A stretch of 64,000 bases of DNA from Leptolyngbya sp. FACHB-261 (GTDB taxonomy: Bacteria; Cyanobacteriota; Cyanobacteriia; FACHB-261): contig NZ_JACJPL010000031.1 in the NCBI RefSeq assembly GCF_014696065.1, positions 434,001-498,000 on the forward strand, in the 5' to 3' direction. Below, piece after piece: positions 36,153-44,838 of this stretch. The notes beneath the pieces were generated by a model. The model ran no database searches, had not been told where the DNA came from, and saw only the letters and a program-made list of their open reading frames with translations. Within the stretch, counting starts at the first letter, position 1; every line of letters begins with the position of its first letter. Made by a program: the position numbers and the translations under genes.

Positions 36153-36380
36153 CTAATAGACAAAAACGTCAATACTCATCGACCTCTCCGGTGCAACCTC
36201 TCCATGAACCATCCGCCTGATTCTTTCTGTGGTTTCGCGGCTGAAAACAAGTTCACCGCAACGTGCACACACTTTTGCAGGAATGTTTTCAACCAAGACA
36301 GGTTTGCTGTCAATCTGAAACACTTCACTGACAAGTTCCTCATGGAACTCTACTGAGCCGCAGACATCACATTGAGACAT
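36153..36380 (-). CDS. YgiT-type zinc-finger protein (probable antitoxin)
   Basis: 75 residues. Two CxxC pairs, MSQCDVCGSVEF and VCARCGELVFS, form the zinc site of the YgiT/MqsA N-terminal domain. The typical downstream phrase ETTERIRRMVHGE follows. Full MqsA has a C-terminal HTH, which is absent here; this short form is common in DUF4258-YgiT pairs. A perfect GGAGG ribosome binding site overlaps the end of the upstream gene, whose TAG is two bases before this ATG, so translation is coupled. It probably neutralises the neighbouring toxin. Confidence 0.82.
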   Translation of the reverse strand: MSQCDVCGSVEFHEELVSEVFQIDSKPVLVENIPAKVCARCGELVFSRETTERIRRMVHGEVAPERSMSIDVFVY

Positions 36381-36382
36381 CC

Positions 36383-36745
36383 CTACCTCCGTCTTGAATA
36401 ATCAATCCACTGGATTGGGTCAGGCTCGTAAATCGTAATGATCTTAACTAACTCTGCATCAATGACTGAGACCTGAAGATGTAGAGGTCGGCCTGCACTC
36501 GTAAAACCCAGCAACAGACAGCTCAGAGAGTATTTATCATCCGGATAATCCTCAATTAAGATTGCATCCTTTCCAACCTCTCTGATTTCATATTCACTGA
36601 TATTGCGCTCAACTGTCCGCCTGAACGCGTGACGGCTAAACTCAAATTGCCCAGAGCAAAGCTGGCCTCGAATCTCTTCAATTGATTTCACAAGGGATTG
36701 TACCGCGTCATCTAAGCCCACAGCCTCTTTAGATACTTCTGGCAT
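36383..36745 (-). CDS. DUF4258 protein (probable toxin of a type II toxin-antitoxin-like pair)
   Basis: 120 residues from the ATG at 36745 (an in-frame start at 36778 adds 11 residues, LWLYWLYK, that look non-coding). The DUF4258 core is visible: FEFSRHAFRRTVERNISEYE, then ILIEDYPDDKYSLSCLLLGF and RPLHLQVSVIDAELVKIITI. The family has a small BrnT/RelE-like fold and is encoded beside YgiT antitoxins. A nuclease role is inferred. The toxin is encoded first, as is usual for MqsR-type systems. Confidence 0.78.
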   Translation of the reverse strand: MPEVSKEAVGLDDAVQSLVKSIEEIRGQLCSGQFEFSRHAFRRTVERNISEYEIREVGKDAILIEDYPDDKYSLSCLLLGFTSAGRPLHLQVSVIDAELVKIITIYEPDPIQWIDYSRRR

Positions 36746-36853
36746 CTTATACAGCCAGTACAGCCAGAGAGGTCCCACCCTAGTTTCTAAGACAAATCTG
36801 CAACACTAAAGAGTAAGGAAAGCGTAAGGGCAACTCATCTGAGGACTAAGGCA

Positions 36854-37465
36854 ATGGTTCAAGCGCTACAGACCGGACTAGACACCCTCAAAAACGCGAA
36901 GCTGCTTAGCCCCAAGCTCCGCACGCGCCGACTGGTCAATCATTTGCTACCGATCCCCGCCACACCAATCTTGCGCATCGGTCAGATCCCGCCTGATTTT
37001 GAATTGCCTCTGATCGAACCTGATCCCCAACCCGATAGCGAGCCAGCCAAGATTCGCCGCTCAGAGTTTTGCAAAACTCACCGCTTCACCGTGCTCTCGT
37101 TCACGCGCATCTTCTCCGATGAGCACTACTGCCCCCTGTGCTTCCCCCATCAAATCGCCCTGCGAGACAACATCAAACAGATCCGGGATCTAGGCGCTGA
37201 GGTATTGATGGTGGCGGGCATCCCGAGCGATCAAGGTCGCAAAGTCATCTCAGACTTACACCTCAATTACCCCGTTCTGTCTGACCCCAACTGCGGCACT
37301 TTTCGGCTCTACCACACCGGCCAAGCTCTAGGCGCACCACTCCCTGCCACATTCATCCTCGATAACCACGGGCGTCTGCGCTACCAATATCTTTTCCGCT
37401 TCCAAGAAGCAAATCCACCAATTAATGAAATCTTGCAAACATTGATCTCCTTGCAAGTGCCCTAG
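36854..37465 (+). CDS. Peroxiredoxin-like (AhpC/TSA, redoxin) protein
   Basis: 203 residues. An extra N-terminal segment of about 40 residues precedes the thioredoxin-fold domain, which starts at RIGQIPPDFELPLIEP. The active-site area is unusual: RIFSDEHYCPLCFPHQIALR has Cys93 and Cys96 in a CPLC arrangement, where the peroxiredoxin norm is PxxxTxxC. A further Cys73 lies upstream. Then LGAEVLMVAGIPSDQGRKVI and YPVLSDPNCGTFRLYHTG are typical of the family. It resembles the atypical DUF953/AhpC-TSA proteins found in cyanobacteria, and the CxxC suggests thiol-disulfide exchange. Divergent from the toxin pair. Confidence 0.78.
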   Translation: MVQALQTGLDTLKNAKLLSPKLRTRRLVNHLLPIPATPILRIGQIPPDFELPLIEPDPQPDSEPAKIRRSEFCKTHRFTVLSFTRIFSDEHYCPLCFPHQIALRDNIKQIRDLGAEVLMVAGIPSDQGRKVISDLHLNYPVLSDPNCGTFRLYHTGQALGAPLPATFILDNHGRLRYQYLFRFQEANPPINEILQTLISLQVP

Positions 37466-37684
37466 GGTAGGAACTACCTACCTGGGTGATGTGGTTTGTA
37501 GTGCACCCGTTTTGAATAAAACCTGGGGTGTTAGGGCCTCATGCAACCAAGCCCAGCGTGGCAGGGATAGCCCTACCGATCAGCTGACAGGCGGATATTG
37601 TTCGCGTTAAAGCGCGGCCTCAATCCGGTGCGTCTGCCCCCGCAACTGAACACTGATTTTTTAGAATCCGGGAGAGCTAAACGA

Positions 37685-39667
37685 ATGCCTGCAGACCTTT
37701 TAACTCGCAAGCGGACTCATTTTGTACTGTGGCGGCCCAGAGTGACCGAGCCTCAACCGACGCTCTACATCGGTCGCGCTCCCCAGGATCGCCGAGACTT
37801 TCGGGAAATCCCCCTCCAACCTGACGAGTCGTTTCGCGACCTATGGCAAGTCGCCGCTCAAGATTGCGGCCTAGCCGAGGGGCAGGTTTACTTCTACTGG
37901 TTCAAAGTCTGCGACACCAACGCCTACAGCAGTGGCTATCGCGTTCTCTACTGCACTGATCCCCTGGCCTACACCGTTGATCGGCGCTTTCTGGCTCCCG
38001 CCCCAGGCGAGGTGGGAGGAGCCGAGAGCGGTGATCCGGCTGGCGTCGTCCTCTATCAGCAAGGCCAACTCATCCCCTGCGATCCCCAAGGTCAAACTGT
38101 CAACTGGGAAGGAGAGCCCGATCTCTCAACCCTACCCACCAATAACCAGCTAGTTATCTACGAATTGCCAACTCGCTGGGCACAGAGCGCTTCCGATGGC
38201 CATGTCGTCTTCGGCAATGGCACCTTCCGCGATGCCCTAGCTCTACTGGAGCACGAAACGACAGCACCAGATTTCGCAACCGTGGCCGCGCTCGACCGAG
38301 GCCACGCCCATCTAGTCGAGCTGGGAGTGAATGCCCTGGAACTTCTGCCAGCCAGCGATAGCGATGACAAGCGCGAATGGGGATATGGCACCGCTAATTA
38401 TTTCGCTGCTGACTTCGATTTAGGCAGTCCCGATTCCCAAAAAGCCCCAACAGCCTCGACCGATTTAAGCCACCTGATTAAAACTTGCCACCGCCAGGGT
38501 CTGCGCTTCTTCTGCGATATGGTGATGGCGTTTTCGCGCAATAACCCCTACAGCAACATCAATTTCTTAGACTTCTACGTCAAACATGCCAGTGGCGATC
38601 CCGAACAGGGCAGCCGCGATGGTTTCGGTGGCGATCTATTCAAATACAACTACTGGGTTGAAGGCTATCACCCAATCACGGGCCAAAAAGCCTGGTTTGT
38701 GCCTGCACGGGAATATTTAAAAGCCCATGTTGCTCATTGGCTGGAATATTACCGAGTTGATGGCTTGCGTTTGGACAGTGTCAACAACATTGCCAGCTAC
38801 GACTTTCTGCAAGAATTCAAAGACTTTGCGCGACTTCTATGGGACAAGCGGGGCGGCAGTGGCGACCGCTTTTTGGTCGTGGGTGAAGACCTCAGTGTGC
38901 CATTGAGTTGGATCCAGCAAAATCGACTGGATGGACTGTGGAATGAGAAATTTAAGCAGATTGTGCGCCAGGTGATCTTAGGGCGCAATTGGTCAGATGA
39001 ACCCAGCTTTGAGTGGAGCGTGCGCAAGCTAATCGATTGCCGCTTGTTGGGTTTTAGCGATGGCTCTCAAGCGGTTAATTACCTGACCTCTCACGATATC
39101 GGTGGCCTCGGTAATGAGCGCTTCTACAACTGGTTAGCCAATAATGGCGTCTACGAGACTGAGGAACGGATCAAATTAGCTTTCGTCTGTTTGCTCACCG
39201 CCGTGGGAACGCCCATGATTCTGGCAGGCGATGAATTTGCCGACCAGCAAGATCTAGACCTCAACAACGAACACGGCAGCAACAAACAAGTTGATCCCGT
39301 CAATTACAGTCGTGTCAGTGAAGATTGGCGGCAGCGTATTTTCCAATATGTGGCTCGGCTCACCCGCTTCCGCACCACCTCGCCAGCCTTAGCTGTCAAT
39401 GACACTCAGTTTTTGCACTCTGATTTTTCTGAGGGCAAGCGGGTACTAGTCTGGAAACGCGGTCAGGGCGATCAAATTGCCGTTGTCGTTGCCAACTTCT
39501 CTGATTACGGCACACCACCCAATTCAGACTACAAAGTCCCCAACTGGCCTGGCATTTCTGCTGGCAAAACCTGGCGCGAAATCACTCAAGATCGGGCTGT
39601 ACCGCAGGAGTGGGTTGGCCGCGAACCGGTTTATCCCTGGGAAGCCAAAGTGTATGTCCCGGTTTAG
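37685..39667 (+). CDS. Divergent glycoside hydrolase family 13 protein
   Basis: 660 residues from the ATG at 37685, chosen because GGGAGAG lies just upstream; a TTG at 37598 opens the same frame. An N-terminal beta-sandwich region (about residues 1-170) precedes the GH13 barrel. Region II is VDGLRLDSVNN with the likely nucleophile Asp364, region III VGED with the likely acid Glu401, and region IV TSHDIGG with Asp471. Region I reads CDMVMAFSRNNPY instead of the usual DVVxNH, so the conserved Asn-His is missing. This may change substrate binding. It could be an oligosaccharide debranching or trehalose-forming enzyme, or a glucosylglycerol hydrolase, which is known in cyanobacteria; I cannot choose. 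Confidence 0.83.
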   Translation: MPADLLTRKRTHFVLWRPRVTEPQPTLYIGRAPQDRRDFREIPLQPDESFRDLWQVAAQDCGLAEGQVYFYWFKVCDTNAYSSGYRVLYCTDPLAYTVDRRFLAPAPGEVGGAESGDPAGVVLYQQGQLIPCDPQGQTVNWEGEPDLSTLPTNNQLVIYELPTRWAQSASDGHVVFGNGTFRDALALLEHETTAPDFATVAALDRGHAHLVELGVNALELLPASDSDDKREWGYGTANYFAADFDLGSPDSQKAPTASTDLSHLIKTCHRQGLRFFCDMVMAFSRNNPYSNINFLDFYVKHASGDPEQGSRDGFGGDLFKYNYWVEGYHPITGQKAWFVPAREYLKAHVAHWLEYYRVDGLRLDSVNNIASYDFLQEFKDFARLLWDKRGGSGDRFLVVGEDLSVPLSWIQQNRLDGLWNEKFKQIVRQVILGRNWSDEPSFEWSVRKLIDCRLLGFSDGSQAVNYLTSHDIGGLGNERFYNWLANNGVYETEERIKLAFVCLLTAVGTPMILAGDEFADQQDLDLNNEHGSNKQVDPVNYSRVSEDWRQRIFQYVARLTRFRTTSPALAVNDTQFLHSDFSEGKRVLVWKRGQGDQIAVVVANFSDYGTPPNSDYKVPNWPGISAGKTWREITQDRAVPQEWVGREPVYPWEAKVYVPV

Positions 39668-39741
39668 AACTCATTCAGTTAGAAGTGAGCCCATGCAGCT
39701 CGCTCGTTGCTAAAGACTAACTCGTGGCTAAAGACTAATAA

Positions 39742-39766
39742 GAGGGGCTGGATCACCCAGCCCCTC
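39742..39766. terminator. Bidirectional terminator between convergent genes
   Basis: GAGGGGCTGG (39742-39751) and CCAGCCCCTC (39757-39766), perfect 10-base arms. They separate the GH13 gene (+) from the WGxxGxxG gene (-). Confidence 0.75.
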
Positions 39767-39813
39767 CAAACATGACAGCCAGTAGATGGCTCTCTTACTG
39801 AGTCGCGAGACTC

Positions 39814-40494
39814 CTAGTAGCGAGACTCAGTACGGCTCACTTCGTTGGGATCGCGATAACGTGCTGGCTCCTCAGGACGACGGAGCAGACCAGCCAAACC
39901 GGACAGACCCAGCAAGCCTAGCCAACCCCAATCGAAGTCGCGGTCGCCTTCAGTGTTCGCGGTGGTGGGCGCAGGGGCAGGGCTAGCAGTGGTATCCGCC
40001 GCATCAGGGGAAGCAGTCGTGCCACCCGTGGTGTCTGGAGCCGTCGTGGTGCCTGTGGTGCCAGGAGCGGTCGTGGTGTCTGCGCCAGTTCCAGTTGTGC
40101 CCGGTGCCCCAGTCGAACCAGGGAAAGTCGTGCCTGTGCCTGTGCCTGTGCTGCCAGTACCGGTGCCGGTATCCGCGCCAGTGCCCGCACCCGTACCACC
40201 AGGAACCGTGGTGCCCGTGCTACCCGTACCACCCGGTGCAGTCGTGGTGCCAGTGCCGCCGGGAGCGGTAGTCGTGCCAGTGCCAGCGCCGGTGCCAGTA
40301 CCTGCACCAGTACCACCCGGAGCGGTAGTACCGGAGGTACCCGTGCCACCAGGTGCAGTGGTCGTGCCTGTGCCACCCGTGCCACCTGTACCGCCCGAAG
40401 ACTGAGCAGAAGCAGGCAGGGTTGAAGTCATAACACCCAAGCTTAAGGCAAGGACACTAGCCCCAAGCAATCTTGACCAGCCATAAATTTTCAT
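39814..40494 (-). CDS. WGxxGxxG-tail protein with Gly/Thr/Pro low-complexity repeats
   Basis: 226 residues from the ATG at 40494. A signal peptide (SVLALSLGVMTSTLPASAQ) is followed by about 110 residues of repeats such as TTAPGGTGTTTAPGGTGSTG. After a short acidic segment, the C-terminus has DFDWGWLGLLGLSGLAGLLRRPEEP, the W-G-x-x-G-x-x-G anchor typical of a cyanobacterial family, followed by an RYRDPNEVSRTE tail. It is probably attached to the membrane or outer layer by that helix and exposes the flexible repeats. A Ser/Thr kinase gene on the same strand begins about 2.3 kb away. Confidence 0.8.
   Translation of the reverse strand: MKIYGWSRLLGASVLALSLGVMTSTLPASAQSSGGTGGTGGTGTTTAPGGTGTSGTTAPGGTGAGTGTGAGTGTTTAPGGTGTTTAPGGTGSTGTTVPGGTGAGTGADTGTGTGSTGTGTGTTFPGSTGAPGTTGTGADTTTAPGTTGTTTAPDTTGGTTASPDAADTTASPAPAPTTANTEGDRDFDWGWLGLLGLSGLAGLLRRPEEPARYRDPNEVSRTESRY
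39990..40395 (-). repeat. Coding tandem repeats (Gly-Thr/Ala-Pro rich)
   Basis: GGTGCGGGT- and ACGACTGCA-like units repeat across this section. They encode T-A-P-G-G-T-G modules of the WGxxGxxG protein. Confidence 0.75.
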
Positions 40495-40839
40495 CGTCGA
40501 ACTTCCTCTCTGAGTTGAATGATTTAGAAAATCTCTAAGGTAGACACGCGCTTCTGAAAATTGCGCGTCACTTTTAGCAGCGCATATCGCTACCAAGCTA
40601 AAGATTTACTGCAACAGCAGAATCAATCTAGGGAAGTAAAGCGTATCTAAAGAGGCTCTATCAAAGGGGAGACTAAAAAATTAGAGCAAATGTGATCAGG
40701 AACGCGCTCATTTTTTCAGCTATTGCTGAGCAGAACCCTTGCATAAACATTCGATTAACGAATCCCAATATTAAAGGATATTCAGTTGCGACGGCTCGGC
40801 CCAACTACAGTCAAACGCTACAGCTGTTCTTCGCGGTTC

Positions 40840-42798
40840 TCACAGGCGTTGTAGTAGCGAAGTCAGCTGATTGCGCAGTTCGCTGTTATCAGCAGGGGTC
40901 AAATCGAGTGCTTTTTGCAAATCAGAACGGGCGCTTTGGTTATCACCCAACTTGTTGTAAATCAAACCGCGATTGGCAAACGCAACCGGATCTTGGCTGC
41001 CCAATTCAATAGCTCGATTGTAATGTCCGAGTGCCGCATTCCAGGCGCCCAAACTCCCTTGGATATTGCCACAAGTATTGTAAGCATCCAGATAGCGAGG
41101 GCTCAATTCAATCGCCTTTTGGCAAGATTGCAACGCCTCTCTAGATTTCTTCTGCGATTGCAAAGCAGCAGCCCGAATGTTGTAGGCTGCTGCATAACTG
41201 GGGTTGAGTTGAATTGCTCGATTTAGATCTTGAAGGGCAGGTCCCATTTTGCCCTGAAAGTAGTAAGCAGAGCCTCGATTGTTGTAGGCAACAGCTTGCT
41301 TGGGGTCTAGCTTTAGAGCGGCATTGGCCCGGTCGATCGCTGCTTGCCATTGTTTGGCTTGCACTGCTAGAAAGCTGGCACAGGTTTGCCCTAAAGCTGA
41401 TTCTGGGTCCTGAGCAGTGACGGCTTCGCAATCAGCTTTGGCTCCAGCGTTGTCACCCTCAGCCGCCTTGATCAAGCTGTCTCGGAATTTAGCCTGGAGA
41501 TCAGCGTTTGGTGCAGCCTGGGCTGTGTCAGTCGCCACGGGCGTGGCCGTGGCTGTAATGGGAGCTTTGGGCTTGCTATTGAAGGCACTCAAAAGCCCAA
41601 ACCCCAGCACTAACACACCTACCCCCACCCCACCCCACAGCAGCCGACGGTCGGGGAGGCGGAGGGGTTGAGTAGGCGCAGGCGTGAGCGAGGTTTTGGT
41701 TCCGGATTCGGTTGTAGTTTTAGCTTTAGCCTTAGGTTTCTGGGGCTCGTTCAGCTTCGCTGGCGCGACCACCTCAGTGTCAGCTCTGCTGATTGAGGCT
41801 GTCTCTGAGGCAGCCGGGGCTGACCCCACGCGAATGGTTGCTCCCAGGTCTGGACTTGAAGATTGGTTGACTTGGCCTAACGCCTTCAAGAGTTCATCAA
41901 CTGTCTGCGGACGATCGGCTGGTTGCTTCGCCAGACAGGACATGACGAGGTCATTGACTGCCGCTGGCAAAGCGGCAGTCCCACCAATCGCCTTGAGGGA
42001 CCGGGGCTGTTCCTGGTTGTGAACTCGATACCAATGGGCAAAAGAGTCTGAGTTGCTCGGGATTGAAGTAGCGTTGCTCCTGAGTGGATGCGTCCCAGAC
42101 AGCATCTCGTACATGATCAGACCCAAGCTGTAGATGTCCGAGCGGGCATCCAATTCCCGACCTTCCATCTGCTCTGGCGAGGCATATGCCAGGGTGCCAA
42201 TGAAAGCTTGCGTTTGCACTGAGAGCGTTCCCTGTTCGCCCAAAAACTTGGCAATGCCAAAGTCTAGTACCTTCACCAGCTCGCCCATGCTGGCATCCTC
42301 TTGCACCAAAATATTGCTGGGTTTGAGGTCGCGGTGCACCAGGTTTTGATGTCGCCCCTCAATTACCAGCCCTTCATGCACTTGTCGCAGACCCAAGCAA
42401 ATCTGTCGGACCAACGACAAAAAGCGGTGCAAGGCCACAGGACCTGGCTGCATGATTTCCCGCAGCGTCCGGCCTTCTAGATACTCCATCACGTAGAAGG
42501 GTAGCCCATCGGCGGTAAAGCCATAATCACTCACCCGCACCACGTGGAGGCTGCGCTGACTAAGCAAAGCACAGGCTTGAGCTTCCCGTTCAAAGCGACG
42601 ACGCGTTAAGTCGTCGGGCAGCGTCTGAGTCAGCGTCTTGAGCGCAACCAACATGCCACCGAGCACGCTGTCTTGGGCTAAGTAGACTCGCCCCATACCG
42701 CCTTGGCCTAGCAATCGGACCAAGTCGTAGCGGCCTGCAATCTGGGTGCCTAGCAAAGGATCGGGAGGTGGATCGAAGTTTCGCAAGGGTGACGTCAC
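40840..42798 (-). CDS. Serine/threonine protein kinase with C-terminal TPR repeats
   Basis: 652 residues with a GTG start. The kinase domain has the glycine loop LLGQGGMGRVYLA (residues 29-41), the ATP lysine in VALKTL (Lys54), the catalytic loop HRDLKPSN (Asp157) and DFGIAKF (Asp179). The sequence MELLSG-like YEMLSGTHPLRS fits the C lobe. After a linker of about 90 residues comes a membrane helix (LLWGGVGVGVLVLGFGLLSA, about 385-405). The outer part consists of at least five TPR motifs (for example AVAYNNRGSAYYFQGKMGPA). This is the eukaryotic-like Spk form found in cyanobacteria. Its targets are unknown. Confidence 0.93.
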   Translation of the reverse strand: MTSPLRNFDPPPDPLLGTQIAGRYDLVRLLGQGGMGRVYLAQDSVLGGMLVALKTLTQTLPDDLTRRRFEREAQACALLSQRSLHVVRVSDYGFTADGLPFYVMEYLEGRTLREIMQPGPVALHRFLSLVRQICLGLRQVHEGLVIEGRHQNLVHRDLKPSNILVQEDASMGELVKVLDFGIAKFLGEQGTLSVQTQAFIGTLAYASPEQMEGRELDARSDIYSLGLIMYEMLSGTHPLRSNATSIPSNSDSFAHWYRVHNQEQPRSLKAIGGTAALPAAVNDLVMSCLAKQPADRPQTVDELLKALGQVNQSSSPDLGATIRVGSAPAASETASISRADTEVVAPAKLNEPQKPKAKAKTTTESGTKTSLTPAPTQPLRLPDRRLLWGGVGVGVLVLGFGLLSAFNSKPKAPITATATPVATDTAQAAPNADLQAKFRDSLIKAAEGDNAGAKADCEAVTAQDPESALGQTCASFLAVQAKQWQAAIDRANAALKLDPKQAVAYNNRGSAYYFQGKMGPALQDLNRAIQLNPSYAAAYNIRAAALQSQKKSREALQSCQKAIELSPRYLDAYNTCGNIQGSLGAWNAALGHYNRAIELGSQDPVAFANRGLIYNKLGDNQSARSDLQKALDLTPADNSELRNQLTSLLQRL

Positions 42799-42979
42799 AG
42801 AGAAAACCTGCTGCTACATCTTAATATTCAGACTTCACTCACTCCTATCAGGTTTCAGGAAACCCCTGATTGCCTGTTCTTGGTTGCGGAAACTGCAACA
42901 CTGCGCACATAGGCACTAGAGAAGTGCCAAAGTACCCCTAGAACCGAAGCTGATTATCTTAACCGTGAGGAAGAACTGC

Positions 42980-43729
42980 ATGAGCGCTCTACTAAAGCCC
43001 ATCTCATCCAAAACAAAGCTACTGGGCTTACCGATTTTGCTAGCTATGGTTAGCCTCAACTGGCTACCGCCAGCACCCGCCTTCGCTGCTGATGAAACGC
43101 CCAAACAACGCATCATAACCGTCACAGGTCGAGGCGAAGAACCAGTCCAAACCACTAAGGCGGAAGTTCAATTAGGCGTTCAGATCCAAGGCCAAACTGC
43201 ACAAGAAGTGCAACGTCAGGTTGCCGAGCGTTCGGCTGCGGTAGTGCGCTTTCTGCAGGGACAACAAGTGGAGCGGTTACAAACCACTGGCATCAACCTG
43301 TCTCCCACCTACGACTATTCCAATAATCGTCAGCGCCTAGTGGGTTACACCGGTCAGAACACTGTGAGCTTCCGAGTGCCTGTCGAAAAGGCTGGACCAT
43401 TGCTAGACCGAGCAGTATCTGCAGGGGCAACCCGGATTGACTCGGTCAACTTTGTTGCACCAGAAGCTGGCATTCGCGAGGCACGAGCAACGGCCCTACG
43501 CGAAGCGGTTGAAGATGCCCGCGCTCAAGCCAACGCCGTATTGGCTACGCTCGGTCATACCGCACAAGTTGTGCAAACGATTCAAGTCGATGGCGGTAAC
43601 GTGTCGCCCCCAGTCCCCTACCTCATGAACCGAGCTGAGCTGAGTCAGGCCGCCGATAAGGCGCCAACCCCTGTCGTAGGTGGTCAACAGCAAGTTCAAG
43701 CCGCCGTCACGCTGCAAATCACTTACTAG
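42980..43729 (+). CDS. SIMPL domain (DUF541) periplasmic protein
   Basis: 249 residues from the ATG at 42980, with GAGGAAG just upstream. A signal peptide (LPILLAMVSLNWLPPAPAFAA) is followed by the SIMPL domain: ITVTGRGEEPVQTTKAEVQL, VQRQVAERSAAVVRFLQ, SPTYDYSNNRQRLVGYTGQN and ADKAPTPVVGGQQQVQAAVT. The family includes the outer-membrane-linked protein BP26 and can form channels or oligomers; no enzymatic role is known. It is about 180 bases from the STK gene, which is divergent, and 285 bases upstream of the rhodopsin gene. Confidence 0.85.
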   Translation: MSALLKPISSKTKLLGLPILLAMVSLNWLPPAPAFAADETPKQRIITVTGRGEEPVQTTKAEVQLGVQIQGQTAQEVQRQVAERSAAVVRFLQGQQVERLQTTGINLSPTYDYSNNRQRLVGYTGQNTVSFRVPVEKAGPLLDRAVSAGATRIDSVNFVAPEAGIREARATALREAVEDARAQANAVLATLGHTAQVVQTIQVDGGNVSPPVPYLMNRAELSQAADKAPTPVVGGQQQVQAAVTLQITY

Positions 43730-44013
43730 AATCACTCCTCAGCCAGCAACTTCTCAGCAAGCAACACAAGCCGCTCAAAAACCTCCATATATATCCCTTT
43801 CCTACTCAGCTCGACTTGATGGGGAAGGGATGTGTTTTGTATGGAATTCCAGTTTAGGGATCAAGTCAGTCATACTCGGTCATCGGATAGATCCCAGACA
43901 CCATAAGTACATTGTAAAGTTCTGTTAAGCGCGAAGTGCCAACTTGCTTTGGGCTTAAAAATCTGCGTATCCAAGAACTTACGAACTCAAATTAATTCGT
44001 CTGGAGATTTGCT

Positions 44014-44703
44014 GTGACACAATTCTGGCTCTGGATAGGGGTCATCGGTATGGCCTCAGGATCCATCTTCTTTGGCGTTGGTGCCCACAACGCCAAGAAA
44101 GAATCTTGGAGGGCGATTTTTATTCTTAACTTCTTCATCACTGCCATCGCTTCTGCACTCTATTTAGCGATGGCCCTAGGACAGGGGGTTAATGTTATTC
44201 AAGATCGCACAACCTATTGGGTTCGCTATGTCACCTGGTTCTTATCAACACCATTGCTACTTTTAGATCTTGCTTATCTGGGACGCACGAGCGTGCCCCT
44301 TGTAGGCAGCCTGCTGGGTGCCAATGCTTACATGATTGCGACCGGTTTTGTGGCAACTATTTCACCAAAACCGATTAATTACATCTGGTACCTGGTTAGC
44401 TGCGGCGCTTACTTAGCGATTATTTATCTACTGGTTAAACCCTATCGCTTAGAAGCTGAACGGAAACTGCCGGGAATGGCGGGTGCCTTTCGTCGGTTGG
44501 TCACAGTCCATCTTGTGCTTTGGACTGGCTATCCTCTAGTTTGGATTCTGGGCAACACTGGCTTTAACCTGATCAGTGGTGGGGTTGAGACCATGCTTTA
44601 CACGTCGCTCGACCTCGCATCTAAAGTTGGCTTTGGTTTACTCTCGCTTAACACGCTGCACACACTAGAGCAGGTGCGTGAACCTCAATTGGTTAGGAGA
44701 TAA
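44014..44703 (+). CDS. Microbial rhodopsin with TSD motif, cyanobacterial halorhodopsin-type anion pump
   Basis: 229 residues with a GTG start and CTGGAG site 7 bases upstream. Seven helices are visible. The helix-C phrase VRYVTWFLSTPLLLLDLAYL aligns with bacteriorhodopsin RYADWLFTTPLLLLDLALL. Bacteriorhodopsin Asp85, Thr89 and Asp96 thus become Thr74, Ser78 and Asp85, the TSD motif. Arg71, Asp200 and the retinal Lys204 (SLDLASKVGFG) are retained, and helix F has WTGYPLVWILG. TSD is known from the cyanobacterial chloride pump of Mastigocladopsis repens (MrHR) and from SyHR, which also moves sulfate. Prediction: light-driven inward Cl- transport. The loss of the Asp85 proton acceptor argues against a proton pump. 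No retinal-synthesis gene is adjacent. Confidence 0.93.
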   Translation: MTQFWLWIGVIGMASGSIFFGVGAHNAKKESWRAIFILNFFITAIASALYLAMALGQGVNVIQDRTTYWVRYVTWFLSTPLLLLDLAYLGRTSVPLVGSLLGANAYMIATGFVATISPKPINYIWYLVSCGAYLAIIYLLVKPYRLEAERKLPGMAGAFRRLVTVHLVLWTGYPLVWILGNTGFNLISGGVETMLYTSLDLASKVGFGLLSLNTLHTLEQVREPQLVRR

Positions 44704-44838
44704 GTTCAAGCCTGTCTGGCCAGTTTCTTTAGCTCATCCGGAGCCAACTTTATGGACTAAGCTTGCAAGGGTCGAGTAGCTTGTTGTAGTAGAGGCTCGA
44801 TTTGAGACTGGTTTAATCCTGATCATGGGCAGATTGGC

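Noticed and set aside
40060-40390. Tandem repeats considered as a CRISPR array
   Set aside because: The units are short, in frame and coding for Gly/Thr/Pro residues; there are no unique spacers.
39953-40405. Long Pro/Val-rich open frame opposite the WGxxGxxG gene
   Set aside because: It is the complement of Gly/Thr/Pro coding repeats and has no independent coding evidence.
44014-44703. Reading the rhodopsin as a proton pump
   Set aside because: The proton-acceptor Asp of helix C is Thr74, which fits anion pumps of the TSD group.
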